64,000 nucleotides of DNA from Stagonosporopsis chrysanthemi (taxonomy: Eukaryota > Ascomycota > Dothideomycetes > Pleosporales > Didymellaceae): the NCBI GenBank assembly GCA_022560025.1, contig JAFISE010000004.1, positions 310,001 to 374,000 on the forward strand, written 5' to 3'. Position 1 is the stretch's first letter. The number at the start of each line of letters is the position of its first letter. Of the stretch, positions 23,301 to 30,804 are shown in pieces. The notes beneath the pieces were generated by a model that was given only the letters and a program-made list of their open reading frames with translations, did not search any database and was not told the DNA's origin. The translations under genes and the position numbers were made by a program.

Positions 23301-23334
23301 GCAGCAGAGGAAGCAACTCCGGGCCACTGAATGA
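20332..23334 (+). CDS. Large nuclear protein, possible Red1/SYCP2-type meiotic axis protein
   Basis: I do not recognise a named family by direct similarity. The frame is intronless, with 1000 codons from the ATG at 20332 (MSSQLFDAQ); it stays open upstream but only without another good ATG. Residues ~1-180 look helical (VAHRYLDAF, RIIAGLIIRQGLEAGIDF). Residues ~180-300 look like a beta-rich PH-type fold closed by a helix (NAVIVYPMALSFKDG, SAITLVERNVLTMVLS, HFIDIPLRHIT, FKMSFELLGDAEHLQVGLEDA). A ~550-residue disordered part follows, rich in Ser/Lys/Arg with basic nuclear-signal-like patches (TKRKRAPG, TKKRTQ) and an acidic serine run. The last ~100 residues form a predicted coiled coil (HEQLLRTSKRVIRHIVDNE, KKQDLLEELSNASRNLKQQ). 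Helical domain plus PH, disorder and C-terminal coil is the layout of Red1/SYCP2 axis proteins. That link is an inference. Confidence 0.6.
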   Translation: MSSQLFDAQLLVPDNNASNQQLFDLVAAGKFTGPGLPDVAHRYLDAFCNRSHSSGRRRWVGIALVGMMRASTSVIQRLKQLSRGASQIGTTMLDRKETEECRIIAGLIIRQGLEAGIDFAEFLPSSKFLDSAPNFPKDSCDLWLSQFQTYLDTLSELLPTDLDSNAVIVYPMALSFKDGFQWAGRSAITLVERNVLTMVLSNSDLSKFHFIDIPLRHITETSLQQDSPYESQEGRSGHKLHTLMTRLRRSSPNYQINTSDHTTSEFKMSFELLGDAEHLQVGLEDARKSLGAAPSKEAEASGLVPLHEDKPVVYSDIGSVQLPDDPTPPNESDQKARPSHRSDQENNRGKLPSVSKATKQRAVRTHHLPTEVQKGTKARAAKSAAPIIETSEDEDESGDSSQDEYGLNSKAQSLSSDTGRKSQGQRKASVDDEDFVPNRSKAKSTLTKRKRAPGDVAERGRLTKKRTQTTSNNATEPPVARTATKKQKASGHGIAQSAPKRAREPMMQSSAQQNIPNDVSTRHSLIGELLKSKSPPKTTAPTFKKPGQPASTPGRPRSKPVRTTPKPRTPHDAQKDLEDLPVHISSTPRSQLIHEGDFGIGSTPVDAEILSSNTKRVPDSPHAESTAISGHADKDDVHREKRRGDLETARSDPFQGREDQRMTPFIRKLTAEGRPVENGAGHGDHLSRPVDSPNDDFDVDNPEAMRMKQPLLGQSPSLFKHRTQSELRSRPTAQARDFGDHSAHAPKSCKTDTTTFNDVSRSLEFQPVRASQNKTRTQRQTGPINTFSPVAAPAGGKERRTSEALSNVVAEPSNYVLSAPQEAIEDTLLDAPQQEALEASPDGETTLVGEDEDMPEQHFTKSRDLKFRSSPPIPSSPSVRDASSDDSQPEPELSPPTSRADELEWEDALQPHQRDLHEQLLRTSKRVIRHIVDNETAVTDIADVFANDGERLLDLMLERQNDESVEAFQNLTNKKQDLLEELSNASRNLKQQRKQLRATE

Positions 23335-23728
23335 TGGCGACCGCCTGATGAGTTCAGCTTGAAGGCGTTCTCGATGAGGAATTAACGATTCATGATACAT
23401 GAAACCGATCCCTTGATGACTATGGCGTGGGATCAGGCATTGTTCGACAGGATCTGTCTTTCCGAGTGCGAGCTATGTATAAACGAAGTCATCTGGTCGG
23501 CGTCGAATGATACCCTTGTGCATCTTTGTAGGAGACTAATACCCGTTTAACGGTTGCAACGATATGGTGGAGAAGTATAGCTACAAATGAACCGTACATA
23601 CACAAGCGACGCCCTAGAATCACTGGAGGCAGTCCGTTCTCGCTGATTATTGAGCTATCAATTCATGAAGACTGCAGGTAGCTTCAGCCTTGTTTTTATG
23701 CAGACATAGCGTAATCTCACTTCAGTAG
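23335..23728. other. 3' flank of large nuclear protein gene up to the transposon
   Basis: This is about 390 bases of non-coding flank. No gene, repeat or RNA was recognised. It ends at the TA target-site duplicate of the transposon. Confidence 0.6.
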
Positions 23729-23730
23729 TA

Positions 23731-23767
23731 ACGTGTTTTATAAGTGAGTGAGCCACCCCACCAACTT
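23731..23767 (+). repeat. Left terminal inverted repeat of the pogo-like element
   Basis: This begins acgtgttttataag, continues with one gagtgagcc unit and ends near accaactt. It matches the complement of the right end apart from single differences and a 17-base insertion present only on the right. Confidence 0.9.
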
Positions 23768-23794
23768 CCTGTACCCTCTACACTTGTATCAACT

Positions 23795-25449
23795 ATGAAT
23801 CTACCAAATCTACCTCAAAACACCTCAGATGAGGCTAATATATATCTTGCAGTATCAGCTCTTAATACAGACTAAATTAAGACTGAAAGGCGTGCTGCAG
23901 GCACGTTTAGGGTCTCTCACGCAACGCTTCACCGCCGACGCGCTGGCACTCTTGCCTGACGCGATTGCCAGCCCAACTCAAAGAAGCTTACCCAGCTAGA
24001 AGAGGATGTGATTATCAAACATATACTTAACCTTGACTTACGTGGATTTGCACCTACGTACGCAGCTGTACGCAACATAGCTAATAGACTGCTGGCTGCG
24101 CGCAGCGCTGGTCAGGTTGGCGTCTACTAGCTGCGCAACTTTGTCAAGCGTACAGAGAGTCTTACAACACGTTTCAACTAAGCGTACAACAGGCAGAGAG
24201 CTCTATGTGAGAACCCTGTCCTTATCTAATCCTGGTTTGAGCTTGTAGAGCAGACAAAGGCCAAGTACGGCATCTGCGACGAAGGCGTCTACAACTTTAA
24301 CGAGGCTAGCTTTATAATAGGCAAGATCACAACGCAGCTTGTTATAACAGGATCAGAGAGGAGAGGCAGGCCAAAGACTGTTCAGCCTGGCGACCGTGAG
24401 TGGGTGACAGTGATAGCAGCTATCAACGCTGCTGGCTGGTCAGTCCCACCGTTCCTGATCTTTGCTGGCAAGTACCACCTCTCTGCCTGGTATAAAGAGG
24501 CAGAGATCCCACGTGACTGGGCAATTGCAGTCAGCAACAATGGCTGGACGACTAACGAGCTTGGAGTAGAGTGGCTAAAGCACTTTAATGCTTACACTAA
24601 GGCTCGTACAGTAGGAGCGTGTTGCCTACTTGTCCTTGACGGCTATGAGAGTCATCAGTCTCTTGAATTCCAGGAGCTCTGCAAGGAGAACAACATCTAC
24701 ACGCTCTGTATGCTACTGCACTTATCTTACTTACTCCAGCCTCTAGACGTTGGCTGCTTCTCGCTGTTGAAGCGCGCGTACAGTCGCGAGGTATAGAGCC
24801 TAGTCTGCAACTACATCAATCACATCACTAAGCTTGAGTTTCTGCCAGCTATCAAGGTTGCCTTTAATAGAGCGTTCGCTCCAGCCAACATCTCTTCAGC
24901 CTTCTAAGGGGCAGGCCTAATACCTCTTCAGCTAGATGCTGTTCTCTCAAAGTTAGACGTACAGCTGCGTACGCCTACTCCTCTAGCTCTTTCAGAGGCT
25001 CTCTGGGAGGCTTGTACCCCACGCAACGCACGCAAGCTTGAGGCTTAATCAAGTCTAATTCGTGAGCGCGTACGCCAGCACAAGAGCTCGTCACTAGCCC
25101 CTATTATTAAGGCAATAAACTAGCTCAAGAAAGGAGCTGAGGTGATGACCCTCTTAGCTGAGCTAATGAAGGAAAGGATTACTAGCCTTGAGAGGGCTAA
25201 CGAGGCAGCGTTAAAGCGTAGGGAGCGCCAAAAAAAAAAAAGCGTATACAGAAGCGTAGAGTGTTAAAAAAGGGGGCTAGGGAGGATATACTTGCTCAAC
25301 GTGAGGCTGATCAGCAGCTCGCTCGTGAGGAGCGTCAGGGAGGAGAGCGATCAGGCCTCAGCCGTCAGGCTCTGGCGCGCTGCAAGAGGTGCAGGGAGAC
25401 TGAGCACAACTCACGGACATGCAAAAAAGAGACTCTAGCTACTACCTAA
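23795..25449 (+). pseudogene. Decayed pogo/Fot1-like transposase (DDE, with C-terminal zinc knuckle)
   Basis: This is a remnant transposase frame. Nine in-frame stops (codons at 23873, 23957, 24128, 24179, 24227, 24794, 24905, 25046 and 25121) mostly correspond to CAA or CAG turned to TAA or TAG, and one to CGA turned to TGA, the changes made by RIP. A 12-A run at 25230-25241 carries a one-base frameshift. Between the stops the protein is clear: HTH region near the start, first catalytic block YNFNEASF, second block LLVLDGYESHQ, third block LLQPLDVGCFSLLKRAY. The first catalytic Asp is Asn here (24299-24301), again a G-to-A change. The end has a CX2CX4HX4C zinc knuckle (CKRCRETEHNSRTC), seen in many fungal pogo transposases. 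Confidence 0.92.
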
Positions 25450-25516
25450 TCTACTCTGTTAATTTCTAGGTATTGCACTATTGCGTTGTTGAGGTATACG
25501 CGTGTAGAGGCGCGCA

Positions 25517-25570
25517 AAGTTGGTAGGGTGGCTCACTCGCTTGTACGGCTCACTCGCTTATAAAACACGT
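25517..25570 (-). repeat. Right terminal inverted repeat of the pogo-like element
   Basis: Read on the - strand it begins acgtgttttataag, then has two gagtgagcc units separated by gtacaagc, where the left end has only one. The outer 14 bases match the left end exactly. Confidence 0.9.
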
Positions 25571-25572
25571 TA

Positions 25573-26704
25573 TGAATTGTCATAGATTCGTCAGGCGACG
25601 CCAGGGCTCCTGCGACGTGCGAGCTGTTATCTGAAGTAGGTCTCTGCTTCCATTTCCCACGCACAAGGGAAGCACCAGTGGTCGCAATTGGGAGGCTCTC
25701 GGAGCAGGTATACACATATATCGTGCTCTGATGCACAGCTAGAAGACTACACCATATCTACCCTGCACATGAAAGCCTTTCAAGATCTTCCCAAAGCCTC
25801 CAAGGACCCTTCTCCACCTCTGACCTCTGCCGCACCACACTCACGCCAAGCCCACGATCGCGGGGACGCTCTGGGGAAGGGCACGCAGCCTCCGTCCCCT
25901 ACGCGGCCGGAAACCACTGAAATCCAATACCCACCCTGGACCTCCTCGAGCACGAAAAAAAATGGCTCAAAGGGTCAGCGTGCCCTGAGCCAAGGTTCTA
26001 GTGCTCTGGGAGACTCCACGGAGCGAAGCTTGGTTGGCTCCGTGCTGCAGGCGGGTGTCTAAGCGTGTGCGGGCGCGGTGGGAGGTTGAGGGAGGCACGA
26101 CGACGAGGAAAAATTCGCGGGTGTCGTGTAGTGTTGAGCTAAGTTGCTATGGGGTTTTGTTGTGGTTAGGTGTTTGTTTGTGATGGTGCTCGCGCTGGTA
26201 AATGTAATTGCGTGTTGCTAACACGATGACGCTAGTTGGACGGGCGGCTACACGCAGGTGCAGTAGTGTTGAGAGTGGGTCCCAGTAATTTAGCAACCAT
26301 GATTGTGATGGTCTGGACGCGGAAGAAATGCAGGAACAGTTATTGCCGATTGTGGTATTGTTGATTACACAAGTGTATCTGTGCGTCGGGTTAGAGATTG
26401 GACGATTGATTTCGAAGTGTGATCAAGTGTAGTTGTTGAGGATGGAAAGATCAGGACGCAACTGCGACAATCAACGTATTGTATGATCCATGTTCATTGA
26501 AAGTATCTGAACTCATTACCGTGGCTCCTTCTAATATGATCTCTTGCATGATCGAAGGTAGCCCCATTAACAGACCCGTATTTGGTACACACAGACATTA
26601 TACATGTGTATGGCTCTTGCCAGTCCACGTTTGGTATCCAAAGCTTTCGTCTTTGCTTGGCTCTACTCTTCCCATCCACCTCTCCTCCTCTCCTCGGGGG
26701 TATC
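25573..26704. other. Intergenic, no supported gene
   Basis: This lies between the transposon and the small membrane protein gene. One frame of ~120 codons (25688-26062) lacks an ATG start and any domain. The part after ~26080 is GT-rich on + and looks non-coding. Confidence 0.55.
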
Positions 26705-26937
26705 TTATGCTCTGTTGGCACCTCTCTGGATGGGGTTAGATATAGATTTGGGTTAACGTGGACGAGGTGACGTACGCGCTTGGAAATCCATACGCTAATC
26801 AACAAGATGGCGACGAGGAAGACGATGACAAGGACAACAATGACACCGGGCTCGCGCTGGGCCCAGTTGTCACGCTTGGCCAGCTGTGCCATGGCGTACT
26901 CGCTGCGAGCGGCAATGAGGTGAGAGATAGCGGCCAT
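26705..26937 (-). CDS. Small single-pass membrane protein, 60 residues
   Basis: I do not know its function. The preferred model has two exons on -, 26937-26776 and 26725-26705, around a 50-nt intron with gtacgt donor, ctaac branch site and cag acceptor. The product is 60 residues. It has a polar N-terminus with paired basic residues (LAKRDNWAQREPG), one strong membrane segment (VIVVLVIVFLVAILLISVWI) and a short basic tail (SKRRGANRA), so the C-terminus is probably cytosolic. NWAQREPGVIVV followed by one TM segment and a basic end recalls a small conserved family in Pezizomycotina, as far as I remember. Without splicing the frame would run on for ~90 codons of unconvincing sequence, which supports the intron. 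The frame also stays open upstream of this ATG, but that part looks non-coding. Confidence 0.6.
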
Positions 26938-29005
26938 TGTGTTGAATGTGAGTTTCTGCAGCGATGTTAGTCGGCAATGTCCAGTAGCAGATGGCTTTGT
27001 AGTCATGCAGCGCGACATGAGGTGGCTGGAAGGCCGAAGCACGAGCGCCAATCGACCGAGTATCGCTCCGGAAGGAGGGGGTCCATGGCCACTGCGCCAG
27101 CAAAACATTCCAAGCTTGCGCGACGGTGGCTACAGCTTAGGAAGGTGCCAATTGCTCCGGGGGAAGAAAGGTAGCGAGCATACCTTTGGTTGAAACGGTC
27201 CTCTGTCGAAGTGTGTTGAGTCCTGGGGAATTATTGAAGCTCTCGAAGCTGTTGGTAGGCGAGGAAGCTGGTCAGCGGATCTCCACAGAACGGCGCGACA
27301 GAGGTGAACGAGGTGGACTCGATGGAAGAGCAAGACAGGGCATCAAAGACGAAGAGCCGCAAGAAGTGAAGGCTACTATCCGCTTTTAAATGCGCCGGCT
27401 CGCCGAAAATTTCTGCAGAGTGAGGCATTTGTTTGGTTCCTGTTTGGCCGCTCGGGCCCGGCGGAAGCCCGGTAATAAAATGGCATGGGGCAGGCGATCA
27501 CCTAGTCAACGAAATGTGGACTTACTCTGGGCTATAGATTGGCTCTGCGGAGAGGATGAGGACTGAATTGAGAGAGCAGAGTGAGGAGAAGAGTATTGCA
27601 GCAGCTGGTGAGGAGAAGAGGTTGGGGCCTGGCAACCTTAACGCGATCCAAGCTAGCCCTGCCGGAGAAGGAAAAGACGCTAGACCCAGCCCAGCCAATC
27701 GCAGGCAACGTGAACTTGACGTGGGTGCAAGACGATCGCGGCCGCTCGAAACGCCTGCGATTTCACCAAGGCTCTTGGGCGTGCAGTCGCTCAATCGCTA
27801 GAGGCTAGCTGGAGGACCTCCAGACCTGCCTCTACAGCTGCTCAACGGCGCCGTCCTCAGCATGCTCGCGCTGTGGGGAGCTTGCAGCTGCTCCGCACAG
27901 GTCGGATTGCGATGCTGCAGCCGCCGCTGACGCTACTGTGATGGGTCGCCATGGGATCCATGCATAGTCACGCAGCCCGCCGCCGCAGTGTGCGAGCGGA
28001 GCAACAATTATGTCATCGGTGGGCAGGCAGCTTATCTGCCCTGGCCTGCATCAGCGAACACAGACCCCCCCGAGACTCGCACGAGGGTGGGCGGCGGTCG
28101 TGGGGCGCGAAGACAAACCGCGACCAGGGCCCCCAAAATGCCTCATTTTACCAGGTGCGAGCCTCTCGATAGCGCGAACGCTACTGGAGCGGCCTGAGCA
28201 GAGAACGCGGCCCACGGAGAAAGTGCGTGGGATGGCGTCTCAGCGTGCAGCCAGGATCTCCACCAAGCTTCTGCAGCCCCAGATTCGTAATGCTTGGCAG
28301 GCAGCTTGCAGCAGTTGGCCGCTGACTGGAGACGACGACGCTTCAGGCCGCAACTGCATTCATTACCTACCGAAAGCGATGCTAGCAATGGCAGCCTAGT
28401 GGGCTGCTCCACGTCACTCGTCTGCTGCGCTGGCACCGCAACCGGGCTGTTTAATAGGATAAATGGGCCCGACGGGTAACTTACCTATCACAGCAGCCGA
28501 GGCAGCTACTACCGTTGAGGCAAACAGTGGACATCCATGGACTCTAACAAGAGCCTCACCGCCAGGGTTCTTAGCGGATAGTAGCTTCTAACCGATGTCG
28601 GCAGATAGTTGCCGTGGTGTCTATCAAAGTTGTGTTCACCGGATTCGCTGTTCACAAGTGTGCAGTATATCCCAACATAATTCCTATGCAAGTGGCTGGG
28701 CGCGCTGTCAACCTCTCAATACGAGCGCACATCAAAACATCAGCAACGCTTCACCATTGCGCCGAGCTCACGTCTTCTCAAGGGAGCACTTCTTCTTCGT
28801 CAAGCTTCTTTGTTCGTGACCGTTGGCGCTGGCAAGCGGACCGCATCTCTAGCCTCCGCCCTCAGCCGCACTCCTAACCCCAGATTTTCAAAGGTTTGGG
28901 TATCTGCAGAACTAACCAATGGCCCAGCAATTTCCACGTATATTCTACAACTCTGTGCTCAGTTCCTGCATATTCTGACTTAATCCACGTGTATTCTTCC
29001 ACTTC
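26938..29005. other. Intergenic, no supported gene
   Basis: This is a 2-kb spacer. Short frames up to ~130 codons occur on both strands, with low-complexity or arginine-rich translations and no domain. Part of it may be 5' UTR of the small membrane protein gene. No RNA gene was recognised. Confidence 0.5.
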
Positions 29006-30541
29006 TCAGTTCCTCCATATCCTGATCTGCTTGTCTGCTCCGCCACTGCCCACTTTGTCGCCATCAGGGCTCCAGTCCAGTGCAAAGACCTGGTCTTTGT
29101 GGCCCGGAAGATCCTCCTTCAATTTTGCTGTCCTCATATCCCAGACCTTGAGCGTTGTGTCCTTGCTACAGCTCGCTAGCAACCTACTGTCTGCGGAGAA
29201 ACTAGCCATGTACACAGGACCAACGTGCGCTCTTAGGGTGTTGAGGAACTTTCCGTCCCGTGCTGACCAGAGCTTGACGTGGTTGTCCCACGCTGCCGAT
29301 GCAAGAAGCTGGCCATCCGGCGAGAACACGACCTGATTAATCTGCTTCTGATGTCCGGTCATTCGATTGACAGGCTTCGGGCTGGTCAGAGGAGTCCACA
29401 GGATCAAAGTGCAATCTTCTGAAGCTGTCGCAAGTCGCTCAACGATCTCGCCATTGACGGTGGCCGCCTTCTCAAAACGTGCTTTCGCCTTCCCGACTTT
29501 CTCTTCCGCTGTTGAGGGGACCTTTCGTGTGTGGTCGTGATAGGCGGTGCGCAGGACAAAATCTGTAGACAGTGCGAGGTGGTTTACCCAATGCGCATGG
29601 CCCGATAAGGTGCTGATCAGCGAGCCAGTCGCAGCGTCCCAGACCTTGATTGTCTTGTCGTGGGAAGAAGTGTAGATGCGTCCAGTACCACCCCACTTCA
29701 CGCATGTTACGCTGCCCTTATGACCTGCAAGCGCATAGTCGATCTTGCCACCAACTGCATCCCACACTCTTACTGTTCCATCCTTCGAAGATGATGCAAT
29801 TCTCGGCCGCCCCGGTTCCTGCAGATGGAATGGCTCCCAGCAAAGGGACGTGATGAAGTTGGTATGTCCTTTGAGCGCACTGCCAATCTGCTTTCCTGTC
29901 TCAGGATCCCATATCCTGACCTCGTTGTCATAGCCTCCAGATGCTAGTAATGAGCCGTCCGGGGAGTAGCTCACAGCAAGCACCCACCGCGTATGACCCT
30001 TCATCGTGTGCACTGGTGTGCCCGTGTCGCAGTCCCATACTCTTACAGTCTTATCTCCACTCCCGCTAGCCATACGCCCTGAGTTCTTCGGCGAGAACTG
30101 TACTGCTAAAATGTTGTCTCCGTGCCCAGAAACTGCTGCTGCGCATCTTGACACAGCCTTCACCCTGAATACAGCTTGTGGCGCATACTGTAGCACGATC
30201 TCGGTTTCTGCAGAGGCCTTTCCCGACTTCACCAATGCATTGTACAGATCCTCCTTGTCTCCGAGCGCTTCTGTGGCCTCGTCGTGGAAGAACCGGTACG
30301 GTACCTGATCGTCGGCTTGATCTTTGAGGTTGTTGAGGAGGATCTCGAGGTTCTTGGTGGTCGCTTGCGATAGAGGCACGGTAAGAACCGGAAGACTGCC
30401 GCTTTCGCCTGTGGCCTGGTCGACGAAGCGAACTCGTACGGTGCCGTCTGGGATGGTTGTATCGATTTCTTGCTGTTCGCGCGTGAGCTCGACTTGCGCA
30501 CGCTTCTGGCGCTTCGAGGGAGGCGGGTATTGCGTCGCCAT
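29006..30541 (-). CDS. RSA4: Notchless/Rsa4 WD40 ribosome assembly factor
   Basis: This nuclear assembly factor of the 60S ribosomal subunit is the substrate that the AAA+ machine Rea1/Midasin pulls from pre-60S particles. The gene is a single exon of 511 codons. Residues ~35-110 form the NLE ubiquitin-like domain (VRVRFVDQATGESGSLPVL, NLEILLNNLK, VPYRFFHDEATEAL) that binds the Rea1 MIDAS domain in yeast. Eight WD40 repeats follow and fill the rest (for example SGSGDKTVRVWDCDTG, SGGYDNEVRIWDPETG, SSSKDGTVRVWDAVGG, ASAAWDNHVKLWSARDG, GSGGADKQIRIWRN). An insert between repeats (RKVPSTAEEKVGKAKARFEKAA) is typical of the family. Length and order are normal. It is divergent from MSH4 across 263 bases. 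Confidence 0.95.
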   Translation of the reverse strand: MATQYPPPSKRQKRAQVELTREQQEIDTTIPDGTVRVRFVDQATGESGSLPVLTVPLSQATTKNLEILLNNLKDQADDQVPYRFFHDEATEALGDKEDLYNALVKSGKASAETEIVLQYAPQAVFRVKAVSRCAAAVSGHGDNILAVQFSPKNSGRMASGSGDKTVRVWDCDTGTPVHTMKGHTRWVLAVSYSPDGSLLASGGYDNEVRIWDPETGKQIGSALKGHTNFITSLCWEPFHLQEPGRPRIASSSKDGTVRVWDAVGGKIDYALAGHKGSVTCVKWGGTGRIYTSSHDKTIKVWDAATGSLISTLSGHAHWVNHLALSTDFVLRTAYHDHTRKVPSTAEEKVGKAKARFEKAATVNGEIVERLATASEDCTLILWTPLTSPKPVNRMTGHQKQINQVVFSPDGQLLASAAWDNHVKLWSARDGKFLNTLRAHVGPVYMASFSADSRLLASCSKDTTLKVWDMRTAKLKEDLPGHKDQVFALDWSPDGDKVGSGGADKQIRIWRN

Positions 30542-30804
30542 TCTGAGAATAAGACAATCCTCGGATAGTAGACTTCAAACTCAGAAGTATGTGTTTCTGC
30601 TTAAAGATGCTGCACGCACAGCGAAACCCCTCCTGTACTTTTTTCGTTATCGATAAGACGGAGATTGCGCTAGTGACGCACTTGCTCCTTCCCCGACCTC
30701 TCCCTCTCACTAGACGCCTCACATGCATACAATGTGGATCTTCGGATGACGAAGAGTACAGCATCTGAACCTGATCAGCGACTGACCTTGCAGCACCAAC
30801 TACC

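Larger units (their letters stand above)
23731..25570 (+). mobile_element. pogo/Fot1-like (Tc1/mariner) DNA transposon, inactive, 1840 bp
   Basis: This is a cut-and-paste transposon with terminal inverted repeats that both begin acgtgttttataag at the outer ends. It is flanked by a TA duplicate on each side (23729-23730 and 25571-25572), the hallmark of Tc1/mariner-pogo insertions. The size is right for the fungal pogo group. It carries one transposase frame on +, destroyed by nine in-frame stops and a frameshift, so it cannot move on its own. The clear TIRs and TA duplicate show that the outline is intact despite point decay. It sits in the spacer downstream of the large nuclear protein gene and interrupts no recognisable gene. 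Confidence 0.93.

Noticed and set aside
24404..24796. A free-standing 130-codon gene
   Set aside because: It is the stretch between two in-frame stops of the decayed transposase.
25688..26062. A 124-codon frame on + after the transposon
   Set aside because: It has no ATG start, is low complexity and has no signature.
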